Counted from the first letter of the stretch, positions 17,536 to 27,460 are shown. The stretch: 64,000 nt of DNA from JBMOUD01 sp049319665 (GCF_049319665.1 NZ_JBMOUD010000003.1:124001-188000); one strand, 5' to 3'. A program made the numbers and translations. The notes: generated from the letters alone by a model not told the origin.

Positions 17536-19590
17536 ATGGAACTGAAAGCGACTTCGTTTGGTAAGCATCTGGCGCAGCATCCTTATAATCGGGTTCGTCT
17601 GCTCAACGCTGGTGTAGAAGTAAGTGGGGATAAACACCAATATCTAATCCCTTTTAACCAGTTAATTAACATTAAATGCAAGCGTGGCATTGTTTGGGGG
17701 GAGTTGGAGTTTGAACTTCCCGAAGAAAAGGTTGTACGCCTGCATGGCACGGAATGGCAGGAAACACAGCTATTTTATCAGCACCTGCTCAAAATTTGGC
17801 AGGGCTGGAGCCAAGAGATGAGCGATGTCAGCGCCGGAGTGTTGCAAGACCAGGTGCAAAAAATTGTTCGTATCGAGCAGCAAGACAAATGGTTTAAAGG
17901 CAGTGAGCTTGCAAGCTTGCAGCAGGGGATCAGGGATGCTTTTGACGCGCTGCCGATGCCTGTTGAGCGCTTGACCGATTTCGAACATTGCCGTGATGAT
18001 TATCAAACCTGTCTCAAATGGTTAACTCAGGGGTTGCAGAGCGTCAAATTGCGAAACCAAAACTGGACTGATAGGACAATAGAGGCCCAGCGAGAGTTCT
18101 TCAATAGTGTTGAGACAACACCGCTAAATGATAGTCAATGTCGTGCCGTTGTTAATGGTGAGAATGCTGTTCTGGTACTCGCTGGAGCAGGGAGTGGGAA
18201 AACCTCAGTATTAGTCGCACGCGCCGGCTGGTTATTACACCGACAAGAAGCGACACCAGATCAAATTTTACTCTTAGCCTTTGGCCGACAAGCTGCTGAT
18301 GAGATGAATAGCCGCATTCAGGCGCGTTTGGGGATCGATGGTATCAAAGCCAAAACCTTCCATGCGCTTGCGCTGCACATTATTCAGGAAGGCAGTAAAA
18401 AAACACCGAAAATTAGTAAGCTGGAAACCGACAGCAAAGCTCGTCGCAATCTACTAGTGAAAACGTGGCAACAGCAATGTAGTGAAAAGAAGGCGCAGGC
18501 CAGCGGCTGGCGGCAGTGGCTAAATGACGAGCTTGAATGGGAGATTCCTGAAGGTGAGTACTGGAAGAATAAAGCCCTGGCTGAACGTTTGGGAGCAAGG
18601 CTAGAACGCTGGTTGAGTTTAATGCGCATGCACGGTGGTAGTCAGGCACAAATGATTGAGCAGGCATCTGATGAGTTGCGTGATCTTTTCGGTAAACGTA
18701 TTCGCCTGATGGCGCCATTGCTAAAAGCTTGGAAAACGGCTTTAAAAGAGGAAGATGCGGTTGATTTTTCTGGGTTGATTCATCAGGCGGTGAATATTCT
18801 GGAAAAAGGTCGTTTTATCAGCCCATGGAAACATATTTTAGTGGATGAGTTTCAGGATATTTCACCACAACGCGCGCATCTTTTGTCAGCTTTACGCCAA
18901 CAAAATAGCCAAACGCATTTGTTCACGGTGGGAGATGACTGGCAGGCGATCTATCGTTTTAGCGGCGCTGAGTTGGCGCTTACAACAGCGTTTAATAAAA
19001 ACTTTGGTGAAGGCGCACAGTGTGCACTCGATACGACTTATCGTTTTAATGACCGTATTGGTGAAATCGCTAACCGATTTATCCAGCAGAACCCCTATCA
19101 GTTAAAAAAACCGCTAAATAGCCTAAGTAAAGGTAATAAGAAAAGTGTGGTTATTTTACCTGAAGAGCAAATTTCAGCTCTGTTAGATAAACTAAGTGGC
19201 TACGCTAAAGAAGAGGAAAAGATCCTGATTCTGGCGCGTTATCATCATCTCTGCCCTGATATTTTGGCTAAAGCTGCCACTAAGTGGCCGAAGCTTAATA
19301 TTGAATTTATGACCATTCACGCCAGTAAAGGTCAACAAGCGGAATACGTCATAATTGTTGGTTTACATGAAGGGAACGATGGTTTTCCAGCGCCAACCCG
19401 TGAATCGATTCTTGAACAGGTATTGTTGCCTGAGCCAGAGAATTTTGCTGACGCAGAAGAGCGGCGTTTGCTCTATGTCGCGATAACTCGCGCTAAGCAC
19501 CAAGTATGGTTAATGCAGGACAAAGAACGGCCATCAGTTTTCGTTGAGCAGTTAGAGCAGCTTGGCGTACCAACTCAGCGTAAACCTTGA
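17536..19590 (+). CDS. helD: DNA helicase IV
   Basis: A superfamily 1 3'-to-5' helicase of 684 residues (standard length). Walker A GAGSGKTS lies near residue 217 and the Walker B region is ILVDEFQDISPQRA. Motifs GDDWQAIYRFSGA, MTIHASKGQQAEYV and RRLLYVAITRAKH follow in order. The long N-terminal part (about 190 residues) is the HelD-specific domain. It acts in recombination and repair. It is divergent from yccF. Confidence 0.96.
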   Translation: MELKATSFGKHLAQHPYNRVRLLNAGVEVSGDKHQYLIPFNQLINIKCKRGIVWGELEFELPEEKVVRLHGTEWQETQLFYQHLLKIWQGWSQEMSDVSAGVLQDQVQKIVRIEQQDKWFKGSELASLQQGIRDAFDALPMPVERLTDFEHCRDDYQTCLKWLTQGLQSVKLRNQNWTDRTIEAQREFFNSVETTPLNDSQCRAVVNGENAVLVLAGAGSGKTSVLVARAGWLLHRQEATPDQILLLAFGRQAADEMNSRIQARLGIDGIKAKTFHALALHIIQEGSKKTPKISKLETDSKARRNLLVKTWQQQCSEKKAQASGWRQWLNDELEWEIPEGEYWKNKALAERLGARLERWLSLMRMHGGSQAQMIEQASDELRDLFGKRIRLMAPLLKAWKTALKEEDAVDFSGLIHQAVNILEKGRFISPWKHILVDEFQDISPQRAHLLSALRQQNSQTHLFTVGDDWQAIYRFSGAELALTTAFNKNFGEGAQCALDTTYRFNDRIGEIANRFIQQNPYQLKKPLNSLSKGNKKSVVILPEEQISALLDKLSGYAKEEEKILILARYHHLCPDILAKAATKWPKLNIEFMTIHASKGQQAEYVIIVGLHEGNDGFPAPTRESILEQVLLPEPENFADAEERRLLYVAITRAKHQVWLMQDKERPSVFVEQLEQLGVPTQRKP

Positions 19591-19596
19591 TCCCCA

Positions 19597-19628
19597 TTCT
19601 CTGTTCGGTCAATCCGCCGAACAGAGAA
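19597..19628. terminator. Hairpin between helD and mgsA
   Basis: TTCTCTGTTCGG and CCGAACAGAGAA form a perfect 12-base stem with an eight-base loop between two convergent genes. There is no T run, so strength is uncertain. Confidence 0.6.
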
Positions 19629-19648
19629 CTTATGCGTTAGCCTTGGAA

Positions 19649-20107
19649 TTATTTGAGGCGGTCTTGCAGATAGCGCTGATAATCGGGAATGGTGATATCT
19701 ACTGCTGTTTTGAACAAAGGGGAGTGAATCAAAAAATCTGCCGTTGCACGATTATTAGCAACCGGAATATTCCACACCGTGGCTAATCTCAGTAATGCTT
19801 TGACATCGGGGTCATGCGGAACCGCATTTAATGGATCCCAAAAGAAAATCAGCATATCGATTTTCCCCTCAGAAATGAGAGCACCTACTTGCTGATCGCC
19901 GCCCATTGGCCCACTTAACATGCTTTTAACGGGTAAGCCGGTCTTCTGTTCGACTAAATTCCCAGTAGTGCCTGTTGCATACAAAATGTGCTCTGCGAGT
20001 TGCGCTTTGTTGCTATCCGCCCAGTTTAATAGGTTATTTTTACAATGGTCGTGAGCGACTAATGCGATATGTTTTTTAGGAGCAATGGTTCGAGAAGTGT
20101 ATTCCAT
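19649..20107 (-). CDS. mgsA: Methylglyoxal synthase
   Basis: A 152-residue enzyme turning dihydroxyacetone phosphate into methylglyoxal, relieving sugar-phosphate stress. Phosphate-binding HDHCK, the TGTTG motif and the GPMGGDQQVGALI segment with the active-site Asp are all visible. Family length and start are normal. It is convergent with helD. Confidence 0.96.
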   Translation of the reverse strand: MEYTSRTIAPKKHIALVAHDHCKNNLLNWADSNKAQLAEHILYATGTTGNLVEQKTGLPVKSMLSGPMGGDQQVGALISEGKIDMLIFFWDPLNAVPHDPDVKALLRLATVWNIPVANNRATADFLIHSPLFKTAVDITIPDYQRYLQDRLK

Positions 20108-20320
20108 CAGAGTAGCCTTAGTCTTAAGCCGATAAATCCAAGAGTACTGAAACTACCCGGCACAGAGAAGCATTTAACGTAAAAAATCATATCATGCAGA
20201 CTATTACGTGAAGTCGGCTGCAAAAAGGTGCGAGGAAAGGCTACTGGCGTGGAGGAAATGATGTTGGGCAGTCTGTTTGTGTAGATAGGGCACTCATAAA
20301 TAACCAGCTAGCGACAGCAA

Positions 20321-20881
20321 TCAGTTATTGATAACACCCTCGGCGTTTTGATAGTAAACGATATCTTCTTCTGCATTTTCACTTTCTGGGGCCGCAAAAG
20401 CTGCGATCGATGCACTCTGTGCTGAAAGGTTATAGTCGCGCATAATCTGTTCAATATCACGGTTGTCGATTGGCGTTTTTAGGGTGTCGCGCTGTGCGTT
20501 AACAACATGGCCATTTTCATCAAGCAGGCGAAAATTCATCTTTGTGTTGAATTGCATGTTGTCATACTCATTGTTTAGCTCTGGCAAGCTAACTGTTACC
20601 GTTTTAAGGTTTTTAGCGTCAAAAGAGACGATCATGGGTTGTGACGATAGGCGTTGCCCCTGGTTTGTACCCGTGGGAACATATTTATTCACTTGAAATA
20701 AAACCTGATGAATTCCCCCATCCAGCTCAAGGCTATCGGCACCTTTTAGTATTGGGCCCGACATCTCTTTACCATCAACCACAAGAACATCGATTTCTGT
20801 TGAAAGCTTAAGGCTTGTCGCGTAGGCGGGAGTGAACAGATTTACTACAAACAGGCTGGCAGCGATTAGGCCAGTTTTCAT
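20321..20881 (-). CDS. yccT: DUF2057 periplasmic protein YccT
   Basis: A protein of 186 residues with a signal peptide (MKTGLIAASLFVVNLFTPAYA) and the DUF2057 core (LKLSTEIDVLVVDGKEM, LDGGIHQVLFQVNKYV, MIVSFDA). The E. coli protein is about 220 residues and has been described as an inhibitor of curli assembly. The copy here is shorter at the C terminus, so that role is only inferred. It lies in its usual place, divergent from yccU. Confidence 0.85.
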   Translation of the reverse strand: MKTGLIAASLFVVNLFTPAYATSLKLSTEIDVLVVDGKEMSGPILKGADSLELDGGIHQVLFQVNKYVPTGTNQGQRLSSQPMIVSFDAKNLKTVTVSLPELNNEYDNMQFNTKMNFRLLDENGHVVNAQRDTLKTPIDNRDIEQIMRDYNLSAQSASIAAFAAPESENAEEDIVYYQNAEGVINN

Positions 20882-21074
20882 TTATTACCTCTTTTCCCAT
20901 GACTCACCCTGTATTATTAAGCATTGCTCATAATGTGTCAAAATTTTGCAAAATGTATTTAAATAGGTGCTTTGCAACATATCACTAGATCAAAGATGCT
21001 GCTGGTAGCTCAAACGATGTTAAATAAGTTAGCTAAAATAGAAGCTGATGAAATAACGTTAAGAGGACAATATT

Positions 21075-21488
21075 GTGCAAGATAAGGAACTCAGCGACCT
21101 GCTTGTGCAGGTCAAAACCATTGCATTAGTGGGGGCGAGTGATAAACCGAATAGAGCCAGTTATAGTGTAATGGCTTATCTATTGGAACAGGGATACAAC
21201 GTTATTCCTGTAAGCCCCAAGTTAGCTGGGCAAGATCTGCTGGGACAGCCTGTCGTCGCTCAACTGGCAGATATTACGACGCCGGTAGATATGGTTGATG
21301 TATTTCGTAATGCCGAGGCTGCCTATGGTGTTGCACAAGAGGCGATAGCTATCGGTGCGAAAGTACTATGGCTGCAACTTGGCGTGATTAACGAGCAGGC
21401 GGCGGCAATAGCAAAACAAGCCGGTTTGCAGGTGGTTATGGACAAATGTCCGAAGATAGAAATCCCTCGACTGGGATTGGCTCGATAA
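21075..21488 (+). CDS. yccU: CoA-binding domain protein YccU
   Basis: A 137-residue Rossmann-type protein with the CoA-binding domain motif IALVGASDKPNRASYSVMAYL and the conserved MVDVFRNAEAA. Function is unknown; the family resembles the nucleotide-binding part of acyl-CoA synthetases. The start is GTG at 21075 behind AAGAGGA. A perfect bidirectional terminator separates it from hspQ. Confidence 0.92.
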   Translation: MQDKELSDLLVQVKTIALVGASDKPNRASYSVMAYLLEQGYNVIPVSPKLAGQDLLGQPVVAQLADITTPVDMVDVFRNAEAAYGVAQEAIAIGAKVLWLQLGVINEQAAAIAKQAGLQVVMDKCPKIEIPRLGLAR

Positions 21489-21506
21489 AAGTAAAGCCAG
21501 AATGAA

Positions 21507-21540
21507 ATAAAGAGCCGGTCATTAATGACCGGCTCTTTAT
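21507..21540. terminator. Bidirectional terminator between yccU and hspQ
   Basis: A perfect 34-base palindrome with arm ATAAAGAGCCGGTCATT. It gives a GC-rich stem with A/T ends suited to stopping transcripts from both convergent genes. Confidence 0.88.
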
Positions 21541-21565
21541 ATAAGGTACGATGATAGCCCGCTAT

Positions 21566-21883
21566 TTAGTTACGTAAACGTGGTGCGAGCAACTGGTCAC
21601 GAATTGATTCGGCCAGGTCATCTAATGAGCTTTGCTCTGGGTGCGGAATACGTGCTTCATGATCGATCTGCATCTCGGCTAGATAGGTGTGGATCGGCTG
21701 ACCTTTGTCATCTTCCATCACCACATGATACCAAGGAGCAGCTCGCAGTGATTCATCGGCCGCGATTTCATCTAAATCGGGTTTTTCCAGAGAATATTCT
21801 GCATCAACATCAATGACTACTCCTAGGTAGCCTAGCAGTCTGTGCCGTACCTGCTGCCCAATACCATATTTGCTGGTAATCAT
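21566..21883 (-). CDS. hspQ: Heat shock protein HspQ
   Basis: A 105-residue hemimethylated-DNA-binding-like protein with the core YGIGQQVRHRLLGYLGVVIDV and RAAPWYHVVMEDD. In E. coli it modulates Lon activity and DnaA stability. Two ATGs stand in tandem; the downstream one (21883) has AGGAGG five bases ahead and gives the usual length. Confidence 0.94.
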   Translation of the reverse strand: MITSKYGIGQQVRHRLLGYLGVVIDVDAEYSLEKPDLDEIAADESLRAAPWYHVVMEDDKGQPIHTYLAEMQIDHEARIPHPEQSSLDDLAESIRDQLLAPRLRN

Positions 21884-21954
21884 CATGACCTCCTGAAAAT
21901 AGCGCTTTAGAACGATATGGAGTCAATACACGCTATTTTCAAGTGATTGATGTG

Positions 21955-23148
21955 TCAGGCTGTCACTAAGCAGGCGAATCCTTTTAGATATAAGCCTTCT
22001 GGGTAAGAACCAATCACTGGGTGATCGGCAGCTTGACGGAACTGTTCAACGAATTGAATTTCGCGATGAGCATCCAATGCAGCATCAGCCAAAATTTTCT
22101 GGAACAAGTCGGTTGGCAGCAACCCAGAACACGAGAAACTTAACAAAATTCCGCCTGGGCGCAGCAGTTGCAATGCCAGCATATTGATATCTTTATATCC
22201 TCTGCAAGCGCTGGCCAACTGGTTCTTATTCTCTACGAATTTCGGTGGGTCCATCACGATCATATCGAACTTCACGCCATCAGCACGGTATTTGCGTAAT
22301 AATTGGAAGACATCTTCCCGCACAAATTCAGCCTTGGCTAAATCAAGCTTATTAAGCTCGACATTCTGACGTGCAATATCCAACGCATCCTGTGAGGTAT
22401 CAACGTTCGTCACTTTCTTACAGCCACCCATTAAGGCTGATACGGCAAATGCACCGGTGTAAGAGAAGCAGTTCAGTACGTCGCGGCCAGCAGCGTAATT
22501 GCGCGCGGCTAAACGACTATCACGTTGATCAAGATAGAACCCGGTTTTGTGGCCCTGTTTGATGTCAACGAGCAAGCTCATACCGTGTTCGGTGATAGGT
22601 AATAACGCCGGTGGTTCAGCACCGAATACATGACCTTGAGTCAGTTCCAGCCCTTCTTTTTTACGCACGGCAACATCGGAGCGATCGTAGATGGCGCATT
22701 CCGGGTAGCAATGTTGCAAGGCGCTAAGCAGAGCGGCACGTTGATATTCAGCACCCGCTGATAGCAATTGCAGCACCAAGTAATTTTGGAAACGGTCAAT
22801 GGTGATCCCAGGCATGCCGTCAGATTCACCGGCGATAAGGCGGTAGCCATCCAGACCATCGCGCTTGGCTAACCAGTTACGCCAGCTCTGCGCTTGCTGT
22901 AAACGACGGATGAAGAAATCGATATTGATCTCTTCATCTTGATTAAATGTCCAGACGCGGGCACGGATTTGAGATTGCGGGGAGTAGGCACCGCGTGCCA
23001 ACCATTTTCCCTGATTGTCTACAATATCAATAGTCTCGCCGGAGTTGGCTTTGCCTTCTACGCGTAACACCGCGCCAGAAAACACCCATGGGTGACGGCG
23101 TAGCAGGGATTTTTCACGGCCTTTGGCCAAATACAAACGTACTGTCAT
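21955..23148 (-). CDS. rlmI: 23S rRNA m5C1962 methyltransferase RlmI
   Basis: A 397-residue enzyme with an N-terminal PUA domain (LAKGREKSLLRRHPWVFSGAV) and an SAM-dependent methyltransferase. Its catalytic region contains LNCFSYTGAFAVSALMGG and IVMDPPKF, with the Cys in LLSFSCSGLL. The open frame extends 57 codons further upstream, but MTVRLYLAKG matches the family start. The upstream part overlaps the promoter region shared with divergent yccX. Confidence 0.96.
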   Translation of the reverse strand: MTVRLYLAKGREKSLLRRHPWVFSGAVLRVEGKANSGETIDIVDNQGKWLARGAYSPQSQIRARVWTFNQDEEINIDFFIRRLQQAQSWRNWLAKRDGLDGYRLIAGESDGMPGITIDRFQNYLVLQLLSAGAEYQRAALLSALQHCYPECAIYDRSDVAVRKKEGLELTQGHVFGAEPPALLPITEHGMSLLVDIKQGHKTGFYLDQRDSRLAARNYAAGRDVLNCFSYTGAFAVSALMGGCKKVTNVDTSQDALDIARQNVELNKLDLAKAEFVREDVFQLLRKYRADGVKFDMIVMDPPKFVENKNQLASACRGYKDINMLALQLLRPGGILLSFSCSGLLPTDLFQKILADAALDAHREIQFVEQFRQAADHPVIGSYPEGLYLKGFACLVTA

Positions 23149-23244
23149 AAGATTAAATTCTGTCAGCCTGGAGCTAAAAAGAGCGATATTGTCCGGGCAA
23201 GTAGGGCAAATTGCAACGAAGCATACCGCGAATGGGAGATAATT

Positions 23245-23523
23245 ATGTCGAAAGTTAGTATAGCCGCTTATGTCTACGGCAGAGTGCAGGGGGTGGGTTT
23301 CCGTTTTGCGACTCAACATCAGGCTAATGCATTGGCATTAGCGGGATATGCCAAAAACTTAGAGGATGGTAGTGTCGAAGTGGTTGCCTGCGGTGAGCAG
23401 GCGCAAATCGATAAATTACTGACGTGGTTGAAGCAAGGCGGCCCACAATACGCTAAGGTTGAACGGGTATTAACCGAACCTCGTGCAGTAAAAGATTTTG
23501 AGGGCTTCAGCATCCGCTATTAG
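23245..23523 (+). CDS. yccX: Acylphosphatase
   Basis: A 92-residue enzyme hydrolysing acyl phosphates. The phosphate-binding loop GRVQGVGFR holds the catalytic Arg and the catalytic Asn is in YAKNLEDGSVEV. Length is typical. It is divergent from rlmI and convergent with tusE. Confidence 0.95.
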   Translation: MSKVSIAAYVYGRVQGVGFRFATQHQANALALAGYAKNLEDGSVEVVACGEQAQIDKLLTWLKQGGPQYAKVERVLTEPRAVKDFEGFSIRY

Positions 23524-23558
23524 ACAAGTGAGTAAGCTAGCCTCTCAGGATTGCTGAT

Positions 23559-23888
23559 TTAAATGCATTTTACTGGTTTTGGCAGACCAGCAATTTTTGT
23601 TGCTTGTTTGGCCGGGCCTTTAGGAAACAGACGGTAAAGGTAGCGGCTGTTGCCTTTCTCCTCACCATATTTTTTTGCCATCGCCTTCACTAACATACGA
23701 ATAGCCGGTGAGGTATTAAATTCCAGATAAAAATCTCTGACGAAATGCACGACTTCCCAATGCGCTTCAGAAAGGCTAATTCCTTCTTGTTCAGCCAGAA
23801 TAGGGGCTAAGCCTTCCTGCCAGTCAGCACTGTTTTTCAGATAACCTTGTGCATCAGTATCAATAATCTGACCCGCAAACTCCAACAT
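23559..23888 (-). CDS. tusE: tRNA 2-thiouridine sulfur relay protein TusE
   Basis: A 109-residue DsrC-family protein ending KPVKCI, whose penultimate Cys carries the persulfide from TusBCD to MnmA for s2U34 of tRNA. The block HWEVVHFVRDFYLEFNTSPAIRMLVKAMA is nearly invariant in the family and divided here only for description. It is followed downstream by convergent yccX. Confidence 0.95.
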   Translation of the reverse strand: MLEFAGQIIDTDAQGYLKNSADWQEGLAPILAEQEGISLSEAHWEVVHFVRDFYLEFNTSPAIRMLVKAMAKKYGEEKGNSRYLYRLFPKGPAKQATKIAGLPKPVKCI

Positions 23889-23926
23889 ACAACCTCAAAT
23901 TACGCTTAATAAAGCGGGTATCTTAG

Positions 23927-23955
23927 CAAAAAAAACGGCACCACACAGGTGCCGT
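23927..23955 (-). terminator. Rho-independent terminator of yccA
   Basis: ACGGCACC (23935-23942) and GGTGCCGT (23948-23955) pair around a five-base loop. On the minus strand the stem is followed by a run of eight Ts. Confidence 0.9.
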
Positions 23956-23988
23956 CAGAATTGATATGTAGCCTTATCTGCTGTTGTT

Positions 23989-24654
23989 CTAGTTGCTACG
24001 TGCAAATCCTAGAATACTCAGCAGGCTGACAAACACGTTGTACAGCGAGACATACAGGCTAACTGTCGCACGGATATAGTTAGTTTCACCGCCGTGGATA
24101 ATATTACTGGTCTCCCACAAAATAGCACCGGCAGAGAACAGGATAAACAGCGCGCTGATCGCTAGTGACAGCGCTGGAATATGCAGGAACAGGTTAGCAA
24201 TAACCGCCACCAGCAACACGACAAAACCAGCCATCATCATTCCAGAAAGGAAAGACATGTCTTTACGGGTAGTCAGTACATAAGCCGAACAGCAGAAGAA
24301 CACCAGTGCCGTACCGCCTAACGCTAACATAATGATGTCACCGGCTCCGACTGACAATAGAGAACTGAGCAACGGGCCCAAGGTATATCCCATAAAACCT
24401 GTCAGCGCGAATGCAGCAAGAATACCGACTGGGCGGTCAGCAGTGCGATAAGTCAGGAACATCAGCCCATAAAAGCCGACCAAGGTAATTAACATCCCTG
24501 GAGAAGGCAGGTTCAATACGGTGCTAGCCGTTGCGGTAATGGCGGAGACACCCAACGTTAGCGCCAATAGGAAATAAGTATTACGCAGCACGCGGTGCGT
24601 ACTTAACAGCGATTGCGCACGCGATGTAGTAGAAGAGGTGACGAAACGATCCAT
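23989..24654 (-). CDS. yccA: Bax1-I family membrane protein YccA
   Basis: A 221-residue inner-membrane protein with seven hydrophobic segments of the BI-1/YccA family. In E. coli it is a substrate and modulator of the FtsH protease. The start MDRFVTSS matches relatives; the longer open frame upstream is not supported. The gene is the last of the conserved block before tRNA-Ser. Confidence 0.95.
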   Translation of the reverse strand: MDRFVTSSTTSRAQSLLSTHRVLRNTYFLLALTLGVSAITATASTVLNLPSPGMLITLVGFYGLMFLTYRTADRPVGILAAFALTGFMGYTLGPLLSSLLSVGAGDIIMLALGGTALVFFCCSAYVLTTRKDMSFLSGMMMAGFVVLLVAVIANLFLHIPALSLAISALFILFSAGAILWETSNIIHGGETNYIRATVSLYVSLYNVFVSLLSILGFARSN

Positions 24655-24920
24655 AGCTATCTCACTTATCAATATACGAGCGACGGAGAAAAAGAATAAA
24701 TCAGATAGTAGATAGTTGCTTTGGGTGATTAAAGACGTTTTACCCTTCTTTACCCTATCAATGAAGGGGAGGTTAGGTTGTATCAGTACAAGCATGGCCA
24801 ATTTCATGGGTTAAAAAACACCACAATGTCGATTTAATCATCACTTAAACCGTAAAAAGACATTTTTATTAAATCTGACTTTACAAGCGAATCGGGTATG
24901 ACTATAGTTCGCTTCGTTAC

Positions 24921-25008
24921 GGAGGAGTGGCCGAGTGGCTGAAGGCACCGGTCTTGAAAACCGGCGACGGGAAACCGTTCTAGAGTTCGAATCTCTACTC
25001 CTCCGCCA
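24921..25008 (+). tRNA. serT: tRNA-Ser (anticodon TGA), first copy
   Basis: An 88-base class II tRNA with encoded CCA. The acceptor stem GGAGGAG/CTCCTCC pairs fully, the anticodon loop is CTTGAAA, and the long variable arm is typical of serine. Position after yccA matches serT. An identical copy lies at 28244-28331. Confidence 0.97.
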
Positions 25009-25016
25009 AATTCTAA

Positions 25017-25048
25017 CCCCGAGCTTGTTATGAGCTCGGGGTTTTTGT
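25017..25048 (+). terminator. Terminator after tRNA-Ser
   Basis: CCCCGAGCT and AGCTCGGGG form a perfect nine-base stem with a seven-base loop and a T5 tract, eight bases after the tRNA. Confidence 0.92.
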
Positions 25049-25138
25049 TTTTGGTCCTTTTCAAGGCATCATTAGATAAAGCAAAGGCGGCATGATTGCC
25101 GCCTTTATCAATGAAACGCTTTATTCCTCTCTTAGCGC

Positions 25139-25915
25139 TTAGGCGAGAATAACCTCTGGCAGTACCGCTTGAAGCGCTTTAAGCGCCGGGCTCTCATCTG
25201 CAATAACATCAGTAATCAGCAACGAGATATCCGCAGGCAGCGCCCAAGTCACGCGGCTGGTGATACCCAATTTGCTGTGATCTGCCAAGATAAATAGCCT
25301 TTCTGCTTGTGAAACCATGGCACGGGCGATGGCCGCTTCTTGTGGTAAAAAACTGCTGGCGCCATTTTTAGCATCAATACCTACCGGAGAAATAATCGCA
25401 ACATCCGCCCGGTAACGATAAATCTCGCCCACCGCCACCTCGCCACCCGTTTGTTCGCGAGCCGGTTGCATATTGCCGCCAATCAAAATCACCTGATGCG
25501 CCATCGTTTCTTGCTCTTCCGCTGCACTCAATCGCAGAGCGGCCTGAAGGCTGTTGGTGAGTATTGTCAGACCTGACATCGACCGCAACTCATCGGCCAA
25601 TAGCGTCGTGGTGCTGCCGCCATCGATAAATACCGTTTGGCCAGATTTCAATTCTCTGACTGCGGCAGCGGCAATAGCCCGTTTTTCTTTCGCTAGCAAA
25701 GCGGCTCGAACTGTTAGTGGCGGCTCAGGCTGGGCATCTAGAGCAACTAATCCCCCGTGAACTCGGCGAATCAAGCCCATAGCTTCGAGTTCGATAATGT
25801 CACGACGAGCCGTCTCGCGGGAGATACCAAGTTCTTTGATAAGACGCTCAGTGCTGACTTGTTGCAGCGTACTGACCAGTGACTGGATGCGATGTAAACG
25901 GGTTTCGCGCAGCAT
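25139..25915 (-). CDS. DeoR/GlpR family transcriptional regulator
   Basis: A 258-residue regulator with an N-terminal winged helix-turn-helix (QQVSTERLIKELGISRETARRDI) and a DeoR-type sugar-phosphate sensor domain (VFIDGGSTTTLLADEL, ILIGGNMQP, ILADHSKLG). The ATG at 25915 has GGGAGAA in front; a further upstream start lacks this. It is divergent from the aminotransferase at 26120 across a 204-base gap, and a local regulator-target pair is likely. The effector is unknown. Not a close match to a named E. coli regulator that I can recognise. Confidence 0.88.
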   Translation of the reverse strand: MLRETRLHRIQSLVSTLQQVSTERLIKELGISRETARRDIIELEAMGLIRRVHGGLVALDAQPEPPLTVRAALLAKEKRAIAAAAVRELKSGQTVFIDGGSTTTLLADELRSMSGLTILTNSLQAALRLSAAEEQETMAHQVILIGGNMQPAREQTGGEVAVGEIYRYRADVAIISPVGIDAKNGASSFLPQEAAIARAMVSQAERLFILADHSKLGITSRVTWALPADISLLITDVIADESPALKALQAVLPEVILA

Positions 25916-26119
25916 GAGTTCTCCCTGTAATGGCTTCACAGTCTTTCGGGACTGCGGTTATGACGCTTACTTTACCCGATTTCATTGTGAATTTTATGTG
26001 CATTTTATTGTATTTGGGTTTTTTAGTGTTTTTTGTTTGACGGGTTCGTGATAGCTTGATGCATAGGGTCAAGATTTCGTTTCTAACGTTAAACCACAAG
26101 TTGGGGAAGGGGCATTCTT

Positions 26120-27460
26120 ATGGCAACACGTTCTACTATTATGGATACCAATAGTTTTCGCAGCGAACATGCAGATGCGCTCAGTCCTGAGATCCGCAAA
26201 CTGACCGATAAACGTAGCAAAGTCCTCGGGGAATCCTATCGACTTTTTTACCGTAATCCTGTGCATTTGGTTCGTGGCGAAGGCCAGTATCTATGGGATG
26301 CTGAAGGTAAAAAATATCTGGATGTGTACAACAATGTCGCCAGTATTGGTCACTGTCATCCTGCGGTGATTGAGGCCGTGAATCAGCAAATGAAATTGCT
26401 GAATACCCATACCCGCTATCTACATGAAGGCATCCTCGACTATACCGAGTCACTGCTGGAAACCATGCCCGCTGAAATCGACCGTGCCATGTATATGTGT
26501 ACCGGTTCTGAGGCGAACGATTTGGCTATTCGCGTGGCGCGAGCCTGGAGCGGCGGTACCGGAATTATCGTGAGCCAAGAGGCATATCATGGTACCAGTG
26601 AATTAACATCTGGCGTGTCTCCGGCGCTGGGCAGCGGTCAGCCGCTAGCGGCAACCACGCGTTTAGTTTTACCTCCTGATGCGTATCGTGTCGCGGCCGA
26701 GGATTTAGGCGAATGGTTTGCCAATGAAATCCAAAAACAGATCGATGATATGGCTGCGAAGGGCATTAAGTTTGCTGGTTTTCTTGCCGACTCCATTTTT
26801 TCTTCTGACGGTGTGTTGCCAGGCCCGCGCGGTTTCTTGCAAAAAGCGGTTGATGTAGTACATAAAAATGGCGGGATTTTCATTGCCGATGAAGTTCAAC
26901 CAGGCTTCGCCCGCACAGGAGATACCTTCTGGGGATTTGCTCGTCATGGTGTTATCCCTGACGTAGTAACGACCGGCAAGCCGATGGGCAATGGTATTCC
27001 AGTGTCAGGTTTGTTGGCTAAAAGTGATGTACTGGCTGCGTTTAGTGACCAAATCCCATATTTCAATACATTTGGTGGAAATCCAGTCGCTATGGCGGCC
27101 GCACAATCAGTGTTGAAAGTCATAAAAGAAGAACAGTTGCAGGAACATAGCCGTGTTGTTGGTGCACAGTTGCTGGCTGAATTGACCAAGCTGAAAGATA
27201 AGTATGAATGCGTGGGTGACGTACGTGGCGCCGGGTTATTTATCGGTTTTGAGCTAGTGAAAGACAAACAGAGCAAATCTCCGGATAAAACACTGGCGCT
27301 TGATTTGATCGAAGCATTGCGTAATGAATGTGTGCTGACTTCTGTCGCGGGCCCATATGGTAACGTACTTAAGCTACGCCCACCGATGGCATTCCAGGTT
27401 GGTGATATTGACTGGCTGGTGGGGGCGTTGGATCGTAGCCTCGCTAAACTAGGTCATTAA
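26120..27460 (+). CDS. Class III PLP-dependent aminotransferase
   Basis: A 446-residue fold-type I enzyme. The PLP-binding region has MCTGSEANDLAIRVAR and AYHGTSELTSG, FIADEVQPGFARTG holds the cofactor-contacting Asp, and the Schiff-base Lys is in TTGKPMGNG. The overall pattern is closest to the AGXT2 / ethanolamine-phosphate phospho-lyase branch of the class. The substrate cannot be read from the sequence. The neighbouring DeoR regulator suggests induction by a phosphorylated catabolite. The start ATG follows GAAGGGG at slightly long spacing. Confidence 0.86.
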   Translation: MATRSTIMDTNSFRSEHADALSPEIRKLTDKRSKVLGESYRLFYRNPVHLVRGEGQYLWDAEGKKYLDVYNNVASIGHCHPAVIEAVNQQMKLLNTHTRYLHEGILDYTESLLETMPAEIDRAMYMCTGSEANDLAIRVARAWSGGTGIIVSQEAYHGTSELTSGVSPALGSGQPLAATTRLVLPPDAYRVAAEDLGEWFANEIQKQIDDMAAKGIKFAGFLADSIFSSDGVLPGPRGFLQKAVDVVHKNGGIFIADEVQPGFARTGDTFWGFARHGVIPDVVTTGKPMGNGIPVSGLLAKSDVLAAFSDQIPYFNTFGGNPVAMAAAQSVLKVIKEEQLQEHSRVVGAQLLAELTKLKDKYECVGDVRGAGLFIGFELVKDKQSKSPDKTLALDLIEALRNECVLTSVAGPYGNVLKLRPPMAFQVGDIDWLVGALDRSLAKLGH